Shown: in pieces, positions 46,963-53,452 of the stretch
Layout of the letters: every line of letters begins with the position of its first letter
How positions within the stretch are numbered: the stretch's first letter is position 1
Source: a virus
Virus record (IMG/VR): IMGVR_UViG_3300018933_000007
Span: 1 to 53,452 of that record
Strand: one strand, 5' to 3'
DNA: 53,452 nt
The notes under the pieces: model-generated
Databases searched by the model: none
What the model was told of the DNA's origin: nothing
What the model saw: only the letters and a program-made list of their open reading frames with translations
Program-made: the position numbers and the translations under genes

Positions 46963-47177
46963 GGTGTCCTTCCGGAGGCGGGGCGCTGGCGGGCGCCCTC
47001 GGCGGGGTCCGGCGGCATCGCCGAGGAGTCGCCCTCGGCGATGCGCAGAAGCCGGTCGATGGTGATGGTGCGCCAGCCGAGCCGGTCGGCGCGGTCGATG
47101 GCCTTGGTCAGGCGGGCCGCCATGTCGACGGCCTCGCGCTGAGACTCTGTCAGGTGGACAGTCGAGATCTTCTCCAC
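46959..47177 (-). CDS. small protein of unknown function
   Basis: A 72-residue protein from GTG 47177. The first two thirds are helical (LTESQREAVDMAARLTKAID) and the C-terminus is Pro/Arg-rich. Function unknown. Confidence 0.55.
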   Translation of the reverse strand: MEKISTVHLTESQREAVDMAARLTKAIDRADRLGWRTITIDRLLRIAEGDSSAMPPDPAEGARQRPASGRTP

Positions 47178-47184
47178 GAGGACC

Positions 47185-47514
47185 TCAGAACGGCGGCGGG
47201 CACTGCTCCCGGACGGGACCGTGGTCGACGCTGCACCAGGGCTCGTGGCCCTCGCGGCCGGTCGGCATGATCTTCAGCTCCTCCGGCGGCTCGCGCACCC
47301 ACTCCGGGTCCGGCTCCTCGGACCAGCCGGGCGGCTCCGTCGGCTCGTCGTAGGGGTCGTCGTCGTAGAGGTAGGCGGCGTCGCTGCCCCAGTCCGGCTC
47401 GACCGGCCCCGCGTACGGCGGCAGCGTCCCGTTGCGCTCGTGGAAGGCGTACTCGGCGGAGAAGCACTCGGGCACGCCCAGCTCGGCGGCCTCCTCCATG
47501 GTGATCGGCTGCAT
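47185..47514 (-). CDS. acidic protein of unknown function
   Basis: A 109-residue strongly acidic protein rich in Pro, Glu and Trp (YLYDDDPYDEPTEPPGWSEE), ending in a Cys/His segment (HEPWCSVDHGPVREQC). Low net charge might suggest a DNA-mimic type, but nothing proves it. TGATG coupling upstream. Confidence 0.6.
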   Translation of the reverse strand: MQPITMEEAAELGVPECFSAEYAFHERNGTLPPYAGPVEPDWGSDAAYLYDDDPYDEPTEPPGWSEEPDPEWVREPPEELKIMPTGREGHEPWCSVDHGPVREQCPPPF

Positions 47515-47882
47515 CAGGACCGCTCCCTGCGGATGGTGTGACGGACGTGGGTGGCGAGCGTGCTCGCGGCGGCGATGTGCATGCCGGGCCCCCAGCCGTA
47601 GTCGGCCCGGGGCTTCCAGGAGGTCATGCAGTCCTCGGCGTACGCGGCGAGCGCGGCCAGCTGCTCGACGGGGCAGGCGATGTCGACGGCGGGCCCGCCG
47701 GGCGCGGTGCCCGCTCCCGCCCAGGCGGCCAGCAGCATCCGGTCCAGCTCGGCCGGGGCGGCCGGGCCGGTGCCGCTCATGCTGTTGCGCTCGTGGGCGT
47801 CGAGGAACGGGACGGGCACCCGCACGCGGACGAAACGGTCACGCTGCTCCCGGACCCAGGCGCGGTGCCCCAGGTCGCTCAC
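47514..47882 (-). CDS. protein of unknown function
   Basis: A 122-residue protein from GTG 47882 behind GGGGAG. It has a basic N-terminus (GHRAWVREQRDRFVRVRVPV) and an Ala-rich helical second half. GTGA overlap with the membrane-protein gene. Confidence 0.58.
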   Translation of the reverse strand: MSDLGHRAWVREQRDRFVRVRVPVPFLDAHERNSMSGTGPAAPAELDRMLLAAWAGAGTAPGGPAVDIACPVEQLAALAAYAEDCMTSWKPRADYGWGPGMHIAAASTLATHVRHTIRRERS

Positions 47883-48076
47883 CGGTCGCTCCCCGAGGCC
47901 ATCCAGGCGCGCGCGACGATGGCGAGGACGGCGGTGGCGACGGCGTACAGCACGGTCAGGTTGGAGCACAGGGCGGCGCCCTGCGGGGTGGAGCCGTAGT
48001 GGTGGTTGAGCCAGAACCAGACGGCGGGAGTGAGGGCGGACGGCACTATGGGCGCGAACGCCAGGATGCGGCGCAT
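47879..48076 (-). CDS. small membrane protein
   Basis: A 65-residue protein from ATG 48076 behind GAGGAG, with two hydrophobic segments (ILAFAPIVPSALTPAVWFWL and LTVLYAVATAVLAIVARAWM). First gene of the unit behind the palindromic promoter at 48165-48193. The ribosome-binding site is in an SD hairpin. Confidence 0.65.
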   Translation of the reverse strand: MRRILAFAPIVPSALTPAVWFWLNHHYGSTPQGAALCSNLTVLYAVATAVLAIVARAWMASGSDR

Positions 48077-48087
48077 GGAATTGTTCT

Positions 48088-48105
48088 CCTCGTGGCGGGT
48101 CGAGG
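48088..48105 (-). promoter_or_regulatory. right-arm SD hairpin (ACCCGCCA loop), copy 6
   Basis: The minus strand reads CCTCG, ACCCGCCA, CGAGG: a perfect 5-bp stem, with AG following to complete the Shine-Dalgarno GAGGAG. Confidence 0.75.
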
Positions 48106-48164
48106 TGGTGAGAGAGTTACTGCATGACGTCCGCTGGCGGGCCGAACGCCTTGCAACAACCCCC

Positions 48165-48193
48165 ACCCTAATGCATCTCGGGATGCGTGTCTA
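48165..48193 (-). promoter_or_regulatory. promoter with palindromic spacer (nested palindrome copy 2)
   Basis: The minus strand has TAGACA and TAGGGT separated by exactly 17 bases. The spacer holds GCATC-N4-GATGC, the same palindrome found at 42872 and 49649. It drives the small genes to its left. Confidence 0.65.
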
Positions 48194-48664
48194 CGGCCGC
48201 TCGCTCGGCTTCACGAAGTAGTCGAAGTAGGCGTCCCCGGCCTCGCCTCGGGTAGGCAACGCCTCCGGGCTGATGTAGCCGTCCGGCGCGGCGAAGTGCC
48301 AGCGCTTCGGGCCGAGGGAGAACGTCAGCCCCGCACCCGGGCCGCCCAGCGACACGGACCTGCCGACCAGTTCGAACCGGTCGGCGCCGGGGAACTGCGC
48401 CATGACCAGCTTCTGCAGGGTGCCCGGCGGGATGGGCCCCTCGGTGTGGCCGTCGGCGTTGAGGATGACGGACGTACGCACCCGCGCCAGGGCCTTGACA
48501 TACGCGTCCGGACGGCCGGTGGCGCCGGTGACGAGCTTACCGACGAGGTGCTCGGCGAGCGGGTGCCCGCTCTTCAGGACGATCTCCATCAGGATCTCGG
48601 CCTCGTGGTGGCTGTACCGGGGCCGGGTCGACGGGATCACGTCGATGATCTTCGGCTGGGACAT
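48191..48664 (-). CDS. protein of unknown function
   Basis: A 157-residue protein (HHEAEILMEIVLKSGHPLAE; ADRFELVGRSVSLGGPGAGL), soluble, with helical first and beta-rich second half. It follows the HTH gene two bases away. Function unknown. Confidence 0.6.
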   Translation of the reverse strand: MSQPKIIDVIPSTRPRYSHHEAEILMEIVLKSGHPLAEHLVGKLVTGATGRPDAYVKALARVRTSVILNADGHTEGPIPPGTLQKLVMAQFPGADRFELVGRSVSLGGPGAGLTFSLGPKRWHFAAPDGYISPEALPTRGEAGDAYFDYFVKPSERP

Positions 48665-48666
48665 GG

Positions 48667-49317
48667 TCAGTTCTCCTTCTCGCCGAGGGCCCGGCGCAGC
48701 ACGGCCTTGAAGGCCTCGGTGTCGCGGCGCGAGACAATCATGGACGGCACAGCGGCGCCCCTGCGGCCCACGGGCAGGGCCCTGACGTCCGAGTTCGGCA
48801 GCAGCGGAGCCAGCCGGTCGAGCAGCTCGACCAGCTCCGGGTCGCGGCGCAGCGCCTCTGCGCGGTCGGCGTCCTCCTTAGCCTGCTGCTCCTGCTGCTC
48901 CTTGGCGGCGACAGCCTCGGCCTCGGCCTTGTAGATGCGGGCGATTTCAGAGAGCTGCTCCGGAGGCACGAGGAACGACAAGCTGACGGCGGGCGAGCGG
49001 CCATGCTGCTTCGCCGTGGTCAGCCAGTAGCGGCCCACGTTGCCATCGACGTACACGCTCAGGTCGAACGTGGGCCACTCCAGGTAGCCGGGGATGGCGT
49101 GCGTGATGGTCCAGTCTCGGCGCGGCTTGACCTGGTGCAGCAGTCCGCTTTCAACGGCCGCCTTCAGGTACCTACGAGCTGTGGACTCGGTGACGCCGAG
49201 GGTGTCGGCGACTTCCTTCTGCGCGCGGGCGAACGTCACGAGGACGAGGGGATTGTCGGGGACGGCGGCGACGCAGCGGGCTGCGCCAGCGGCGCGCTGA
49301 TCGGTGGCGGCGGGCAT
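48667..49317 (-). CDS. winged-helix/HTH DNA-binding protein
   Basis: A 216-residue protein. Residues about 30-60 (FARAQKEVADTLGVTESTAR, then RYLKAAVESGLLHQV) form a typical helix-turn-helix. A beta-rich middle follows, then a Gln/Ala/Glu coiled coil (KAEAEAVAAKEQQEQQAKED) and a C-terminal helical domain. A regulator of the right-arm genes is likely. It might bind the GCATC-N4-GATGC palindromes, two of which flank this unit (inferred). Confidence 0.72.
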   Translation of the reverse strand: MPAATDQRAAGAARCVAAVPDNPLVLVTFARAQKEVADTLGVTESTARRYLKAAVESGLLHQVKPRRDWTITHAIPGYLEWPTFDLSVYVDGNVGRYWLTTAKQHGRSPAVSLSFLVPPEQLSEIARIYKAEAEAVAAKEQQEQQAKEDADRAEALRRDPELVELLDRLAPLLPNSDVRALPVGRRGAAVPSMIVSRRDTEAFKAVLRRALGEKEN

Positions 49318-49320
49318 AGG

Positions 49321-49563
49321 TCAGTTCTCCTGGGTGGTGTTGTCGACGGGCGGCTCCCAGCCCGGGTGCTCGCGCCGCATGATCTCGTTGGCGCGCTCCT
49401 GGCCGAACAGCTCGACGTACTGCGGGTAGGCGGCACGGTCGAGACGGAAGCCCCTGCCCTGGCACGGGGCACCGACGGACGGGTCCTCGTGCCAGCGCAA
49501 GCGGCGGGTGGGTGTGACGGCAACACTCTCGCGGCAGCCGGGGCAGGTCCAGCGGTCGGCCAT
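49321..49563 (-). CDS. zinc-ribbon protein
   Basis: An 80-residue protein. WTCPGCRESVAV, RWHEDPSVGAPCQGRGF and a following helix form a likely zinc site similar to that in the 42243-42830 protein. First gene after the nested palindrome copy 3. Function unknown. Confidence 0.65.
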   Translation of the reverse strand: MADRWTCPGCRESVAVTPTRRLRWHEDPSVGAPCQGRGFRLDRAAYPQYVELFGQERANEIMRREHPGWEPPVDNTTQEN

Positions 49564-49632
49564 GAAATCAGCTCCTCGTGGCGGGAATGTGGGTGGCGAG
49601 TGGAGGCGGATTGGCCGCTCCCCCCCTGACAG

Positions 49633-49678
49633 CGAACCCCACCCTAGCGCATCTTGAGATGCAATGGGGCGGGGTTCG
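49633..49678. promoter_or_regulatory. nested palindrome, copy 3
   Basis: An outer 12-bp inverted repeat (CGAACCCCACCC, one mismatch) encloses GCATCTTGAGATGC (49649-49662) and a minus-strand TAGGGT box (plus 49641-49646), as at 42855-42902. Confidence 0.7.
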
Positions 49679-49698
49679 GGGAAGTTACTTCCTAGTGC

Positions 49699-50229
49699 TC
49701 AGTCCTCCAGCGGCTCGGGCTCGGCCACGGTGTCGCCTGCGGCGCACGTCCCCTGCAAGGTCTCGACGTGGAACCAGAACTCCTCGCCCGGGGAGCCGCC
49801 CCGGACCCTGCCCGCCGGGACCTTGGCGATCTGGCTGCGGCAGTGCGCGCAGCGGGGGGCGTTGAGGTCCTGGACGATCTTGGTCAGGTTCACGAGCTGC
49901 AGGGCGAACTCAGCGCGCTCGTTGCGGCTCATGTCGCCGCAGATGCGCTTGGCCTCCTCGCGGTCGCCCTCCATCAGGGCGTACAGGGCGGCCGTCTCGC
50001 CGAAGGTGGTAACGGACGGAGTGGTCATGGTCCGGTTCTCCTTGGGGTTGGTGCACTGGAAGGCGGGCAGCTCGCGGGAGGCGTCCCAGGCCCGGTACAG
50101 CTCCCGGGCGCGGGCGCACTCGCCGTCCGGCGAACTGGGGCAGTCGGGGCAGTCGTCGAAGTGGGCTCGGTAGGCGTCCTCGGCGCGCTGGGCGGCGGCG
50201 CGCATGGCGGCCATGTCATCGCGGTTCAT
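49699..50229 (-). CDS. Cys-rich protein, possibly two start sites
   Basis: A 176-residue protein. An N-terminal CPDCPSSPDGEC segment and a later APRCAHCRSQIA could each bind zinc. An internal in-frame ATG at 50028 has AAGGAG upstream, so a shorter product starting MTTPSVTTFGE may also be made. Function unknown. Confidence 0.6.
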   Translation of the reverse strand: MNRDDMAAMRAAAQRAEDAYRAHFDDCPDCPSSPDGECARARELYRAWDASRELPAFQCTNPKENRTMTTPSVTTFGETAALYALMEGDREEAKRICGDMSRNERAEFALQLVNLTKIVQDLNAPRCAHCRSQIAKVPAGRVRGGSPGEEFWFHVETLQGTCAAGDTVAEPEPLED

Positions 50230-50666
50230 CAGGGCAGCTCCGGGGTGAGGTCGGTACGGATGCGCTCGATCTTGTCCATGGCCGCAAGGGCCTCGGGCCC
50301 AGGGCTGAGGATCTCCCGCATGCCGTGCACGGCGGCCTCGGCCCCCGAGGCGAACAACGGCACCGGGGAGACGTAGTCACGGATCGCCTCGGCCGTCTCC
50401 ACCGTGATCTCCCCGGTCATCGTGCCCACGCGCAGAGCCATCAGCTCGTCGCCGTCGTGGCACCCGGCCCATCCGGCGCACGTGGTGCGCTGCTCACTGT
50501 CGCGGTCGTGCACGTGACACCGGAACACCCTCGGCGGCTGCTCGGCGGTCGGCCGGTCGTACGCCGCCAGCTTGGCGTACTCCTCCGCCGACCAGACACC
50601 GGACGGGACATCGCGCCGGTACGGGCAGTAGGTGCAGGGGCGCGGCGCGGGCGGCTGGGTGGTCAC
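50229..50666 (-). CDS. DUF6283-like Cys/His protein
   Basis: A 145-residue protein whose layout matches the DUF6283 family of actinobacteria and their phages: PCTYCPYRRDVPSGVWSAEE at the start, VFRCHVHD, then CAGWAGCHDGDELMALR. The conserved Cys and His probably bind metal. The role is unknown. GTG start overlapping its neighbours. Confidence 0.7.
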   Translation of the reverse strand: MTTQPPAPRPCTYCPYRRDVPSGVWSAEEYAKLAAYDRPTAEQPPRVFRCHVHDRDSEQRTTCAGWAGCHDGDELMALRVGTMTGEITVETAEAIRDYVSPVPLFASGAEAAVHGMREILSPGPEALAAMDKIERIRTDLTPELP

Positions 50667-50670
50667 GGGG

Positions 50671-51204
50671 TCAGTCCTCCTGAGGCTCGGCGTAGGCGTG
50701 GCGGGGCGTGGCGGCGAACAGGTAGCCGCACAGGAAGCACTCGCCGTCGCGGTGCTCGCTCTTGGGATGGCCGCACTCGGTGCAGTCCGGCGCGGCGGGC
50801 GACTGGAACTCAGGGCAGGGGCACGCGCCGCCGCGAGCGGTGCAGCCGTGCTCGTCGATATGCCAGCTGAGCGGGTGCCCGCACTCGTCCCGGGCGCACG
50901 ACGTGCTCAGGGGCAGGGGGCGCGCCCGGTCGGCGGGCGGCTCAGGAAAGGGCGGGAACGGAGCGGTGCGGACCGTGTCAACGGTGGCGACGGCGCCCTT
51001 GTAGACGGGCGAGGAGGCCGTCATCCCGGCGCCGGTGATCTTGCTGGCGGCGTGCGCAGCGAGGTATGCCTGGACGGCCCTGGCCAGCGAGGCGACGTCC
51101 TGCGGCGGTGCGCCGGAGGCCAGGAGGCGACCAGCGGCGCTCTGGAGCGCCTCGGTGGCAACGGCGAGGGCGGTCGGGTCGGTCAGCGGGCGGGAGGGGG
51201 TCAC
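50671..51204 (-). CDS. zinc-binding protein of unknown function
   Basis: A 177-residue protein. The C-terminal half has repeated Cys/His knuckles (CARDECGHPLSWHIDEHGC; CTECGHPKSEHRDGECFLCG) arranged as two similar units with a C-x-H spacing, after an Ala-rich helical N-terminus. Function unknown. Confidence 0.62.
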   Translation of the reverse strand: MTPSRPLTDPTALAVATEALQSAAGRLLASGAPPQDVASLARAVQAYLAAHAASKITGAGMTASSPVYKGAVATVDTVRTAPFPPFPEPPADRARPLPLSTSCARDECGHPLSWHIDEHGCTARGGACPCPEFQSPAAPDCTECGHPKSEHRDGECFLCGYLFAATPRHAYAEPQED

Positions 51205-51572
51205 GGCTGCTCCGGGGCGGTGAAGGGGCGCTCGACGGCGCGCATGCGCACGCCGGGGTGCTTGGCCTGGTGGTGGACGATGAACGCGGCGCGGGCGCGG
51301 GCGGCCAGGGTGGCGCGGTCGTCGCGGGTCATGCTGTGCCTGCGGCGGCCCTGCTCGCCACCCCAGCTCATGAAGTGGTCGTAGGCGACTGTGCCCAGGG
51401 CGGGCAGCAGGTCGGTGGGGACGTTGAGAGTGGCGTGGCGGCGGGTGCCCTCCCCGGTCGCCTCGGCGGCCGTCAGCAGGTCGTGCAGCGCGTCGGGGAC
51501 GTCCTCGGGCCGATCGGCGGCGCGGTAGCCGTCGAGGTACACGCCGGGGACGAGGATGCGGGCGGTGCTCAC
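51201..51572 (-). CDS. protein of unknown function
   Basis: A 123-residue protein from GTG 51572, overlapping the upstream stop. ILVPGVYLDGYRAADRPEDV and a basic C-terminal half. The longer open frame upstream is out-of-frame shadow of the next gene. Confidence 0.55.
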   Translation of the reverse strand: MSTARILVPGVYLDGYRAADRPEDVPDALHDLLTAAEATGEGTRRHATLNVPTDLLPALGTVAYDHFMSWGGEQGRRRHSMTRDDRATLAARARAAFIVHHQAKHPGVRMRAVERPFTAPEQP

Positions 51573-52009
51573 TGCTGCTCCTGGGTGTCGGCGAGGGCGG
51601 CGAACATCTGCACTTCTTCTTCGCGGGTGAGGGTCGCGCGGCTGGCCGGGTCCTCCAGCTTGGCCAGAGCGCGCTTCAGCACGGCCTCCTTGTCGAAGTC
51701 GAGAATTAAGCTGAGCGCGGCGTTGCTCATCGAGAGCTTGAGCATCCTGACGAGCAGCCGGGCCTCGATGGTGTCGAGGTCGGGGCGCACCCGGTCGAGG
51801 GTGAGGTTCATGGACCTCTCTCCACCGCCGGGACAGTCTGCGCCGGTGGAGTACCCCTGTCGGTCGGTCCACTTGTGCGGGCTCACGGTGTTGTCGGCGC
51901 GCAGCGCCAGCTCCCGGCCGCACCCCGGCTCCGCGCACCGGCCGCGCGGCTTGAGCCCACGGGCCTTCTGCTCGGCGTACGACGGGATGAGTTCCTCGTA
52001 CCGGCTCAC
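51569..52009 (-). CDS. protein of unknown function, possible internal start
   Basis: A 146-residue protein from GTG 52009 behind AAGGAG. The N-terminal third has GRCAEPGCGRELAL and a distal Cys (zinc candidate). The rest is helical (IEARLLVRMLKLSMSNAALS). An in-frame ATG at 51811 with GGAGAGAGG upstream may give a helical-only product. Confidence 0.58.
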   Translation of the reverse strand: MSRYEELIPSYAEQKARGLKPRGRCAEPGCGRELALRADNTVSPHKWTDRQGYSTGADCPGGGERSMNLTLDRVRPDLDTIEARLLVRMLKLSMSNAALSLILDFDKEAVLKRALAKLEDPASRATLTREEEVQMFAALADTQEQQ

Positions 52010-52251
52010 GGCTGCTCCTTGTCTGCGGTCGGCGGCACGCGCCGCTCGTCGGTCTTGCGGTAGTCGCACAGTCCCCGGTCGCGCCAGCGGCACTCGGTGA
52101 CGGTCACGTACACGTGGGCGTCGACGTCGGGCCAGTCGTCGGAGCCGGTGCGCAGCGCGCTGCCCCGCCCGCAGGAGGGGCAGCGGCGGCGGTCGGCCCG
52201 GGTGCGCTTGGCGGCGCGCTGGGGGCCGCTGTCGCGGCGGGTCTGGCCCAT
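52006..52251 (-). CDS. small zinc-ribbon protein
   Basis: An 81-residue basic protein. RRCPSCGRGSALRTG and TECRWRDRGLCDY suggest a four-Cys zinc ribbon. It overlaps both neighbours. Function unknown. Confidence 0.6.
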   Translation of the reverse strand: MGQTRRDSGPQRAAKRTRADRRRCPSCGRGSALRTGSDDWPDVDAHVYVTVTECRWRDRGLCDYRKTDERRVPPTADKEQP

Positions 52252-52868
52252 CAGGGGCGCTTCAGGCTGGCGCGGGCGCCGTCGAGGCGGAGCTGGGCGG
52301 TGCGGGCGGCCTCGCGGAGCTTGTGGCCGGTGGCGGGGCGGCCGAGGTTGACGCAGTCGGCGGCGAGCGCGGCGAGCATCTCCAGGACGGGCGCGGTGGC
52401 GTCGAGGGTGAGGAAGTAGCCGCGCCATCGCTCGGTGCGCCGGGCGGCGTCGAGGGTCGCACGGACGTCGTCCAGGACGGGCGCGGGGCCGAGATCGGCG
52501 AGGGTGGCGGTGAGCCAGTCCACGAAGCTCCCGGGGAGCTTGACGGTGGCGGTGCGGGCGGCCCGGGGAAGGGTGACCCATTCGTCGTCGGCGAGGACGC
52601 GGACCCGGACGTCGTCGGGCAGGGCGGGGAAGTGCTGGCCGGGGCGGCCGGGCATGGGCCGGGGGCCGGTCGGCGCGGGGCGCTCCTGGGCGGCGGTGAG
52701 CTTGGCTACGGCGCGGTCGAGGGCGGCGCCCTGGTGGCCGGGGAGGTAGGCGGCGCGGGTGTCGCCGTCGGCGGCCACGAGCCGGGCGGCGGCGAGCAGC
52801 GCGGCGGCCTCGGCCGGGGTCAGGCCGGGGGTGACATGGTCGCGGGCGGTGGTGGTGGGCTGGGGCAT
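52251..52868 (-). CDS. protein of unknown function
   Basis: A 205-residue Ala/Leu/Arg-rich helical protein (TPAEAAALLAAARLVAADGD; PVLEMLAALAADCVNLGRPA). ATG 52868 behind CAGGAGCAGCC, preceded by CCCGCCAC. Function unknown. Confidence 0.6.
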   Translation of the reverse strand: MPQPTTTARDHVTPGLTPAEAAALLAAARLVAADGDTRAAYLPGHQGAALDRAVAKLTAAQERPAPTGPRPMPGRPGQHFPALPDDVRVRVLADDEWVTLPRAARTATVKLPGSFVDWLTATLADLGPAPVLDDVRATLDAARRTERWRGYFLTLDATAPVLEMLAALAADCVNLGRPATGHKLREAARTAQLRLDGARASLKRP

Positions 52869-52952
52869 GGCGGGCTGCTCCTGGGGCGTGTGGCGGGCGT
52901 TCGGGGGGCGGCTGCGCCCCGTCCGGGCGGGGATCGGGGCGCAGCGGGGCGC

Positions 52953-53210
52953 TCAGGGGGTATGGCCGACGTCGCTGAGCATGGCCTGGGTCTCTCCTGC
53001 GGCGTCAATGATCCGTTGGGCCCAGACGATGGCTTCTTCGGGGGCCATGCGGGTGTGGATGAGGCGGCCGTGGTCGGGGCCGGGGTCGGTGATCTGGGTG
53101 GTGACGGTGGTCCACACGCGGGTGCCGGTGGTGGTGTTCCCGGTGTGGACGGGTTCGGTGGTGCGGCGGACGGCCACGATGTCGGCGCTGCGGCTCTGCT
53201 TTCCGGTCAT
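52953..53210 (-). CDS. small protein of unknown function
   Basis: An 85-residue protein with a Thr-rich beta N-terminal half (TGTRVWTTVTTQITDPG) and a helical end. ATG 53210 behind CAGGAGCACC, preceded by CCCGCCAC, as at 52868. Confidence 0.6.
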   Translation of the reverse strand: MTGKQSRSADIVAVRRTTEPVHTGNTTTGTRVWTTVTTQITDPGPDHGRLIHTRMAPEEAIVWAQRIIDAAGETQAMLSDVGHTP

Positions 53211-53260
53211 GGCGGGGTGCTCCTGGGGTCTGTGGCGGGCTGTCAGGGTGTCGGGGGCGC

Positions 53261-53452
53261 TCAGCTGTGCTCGCGGCGGGCGGCTCGTACGCGGCGCTTG
53301 AGTGCGGTCAGGGCGGGCGAGCCGAGGTCGGTGCCGAGGTTGATGCCCCGGCCGTCGTCGAGGGTGCGGCGCTCCAGCCGGTCGTAGACGTCCGCCCAGT
53401 CGATTCGGCCCTCGGGGTACCAGCCGTCCACGATGTCGACGGCCTGTTGCAC
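53261..53452 (-). CDS. C-terminal part of a gene cut by the window edge
   Basis: Sixty-three codons to the stop at 53261. The GTG at the window edge could be the start, but the frame may continue. AVDIVDGWYPEGRIDWADVY then DRLERRTLDDGRGINLGTDL ends in a basic tail. Function unknown. Confidence 0.55.
   Translation of the reverse strand: MQQAVDIVDGWYPEGRIDWADVYDRLERRTLDDGRGINLGTDLGSPALTALKRRVRAARREHS

Noticed and set aside
1-53452. CRISPR arrays, insertion sequences, integrase and att sites
   Set aside because: No regularly spaced repeats, transposase or recombinase motifs were seen; the tandem repeat at 28727 is inside a gene.

Overview
The window is part of a bacteriophage (or phage-plasmid/prophage) of a high-GC actinomycete, most likely Streptomyces. 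The composition is strongly GC-rich with GC-rich third codon positions, many genes start with GTG, and the proteins include a contractile-tail sheath, portal, prohead protease, capsid protein, tail spike and endolysin next to families typical of Streptomyces (EspR-like regulator, MAB_1171c-type membrane protein, DUF6283-like protein). Almost everything is on the minus strand, so transcription runs from high to low coordinates. I found no terminase, integrase, replication gene, tRNA, insertion sequence or CRISPR array, so this is only part of a larger genome.

Layout. 1-15.7 kb (virion and lysis): tail sheath, neck/connector-type proteins, an Arr-like ADP-ribosyltransferase gene, thyX, FnIII and other decoration-type proteins, a capsid-like protein, a scaffold-like protein, a very large prohead protease fusion and a holin-like protein. 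15.75-19.0 kb: the only plus-strand block, a four-gene cassette (EspR-like HTH regulator, HExxH peptidase, MAB_1171c-type membrane protein, PAP2-like membrane protein). It sits behind a perfect 17-bp inverted repeat and ends in a hairpin terminator. 19-28.3 kb: a SWIM/ADP-ribosyltransferase protein, a coiled-coil membrane protein, the endolysin, a tail spike with two pectate-lyase-3 repeats, and the portal. 28.4-33.6 kb: small zinc-ribbon and membrane proteins, a thermonuclease, and two large repeat-rich probable virion proteins. 33.6-34.5 kb: a YozG/DUF2975-type regulator and membrane-protein pair driven by a TTGACT-18-TACTAT promoter that carries two identical palindromic operators. 34.5-53.4 kb: about 35 small, mostly unknown genes, including dCTP deaminase, a lipoprotein, a PASTA protein, an HTH protein and many CxxC zinc-ribbon proteins.

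How it fits together. ThyX and dCTP deaminase supply dTMP, the nuclease may recycle host DNA, and the holin and amidase lyse the cell. The ADP-ribosyltransferase and ParB-like domains embedded in virion-region proteins are candidate injected effectors. The plus-strand cassette and the YozG/DUF2975 pair look like lysogeny-control or host-interaction modules.

The most striking non-coding signals are two families of gene-start elements. In the left arm, about 14 copies of CTGTY-N20-22-AAGGGGTGA head nearly every independent late transcription unit. In most copies the spacer pairs with sequence next to the ribosome-binding site. In the right arm, short hairpins with a near-invariant ACCCGCCA loop place the Shine-Dalgarno in the 3' arm, and their stems covary from gene to gene. 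Both look like RNA-level control of phage genes.
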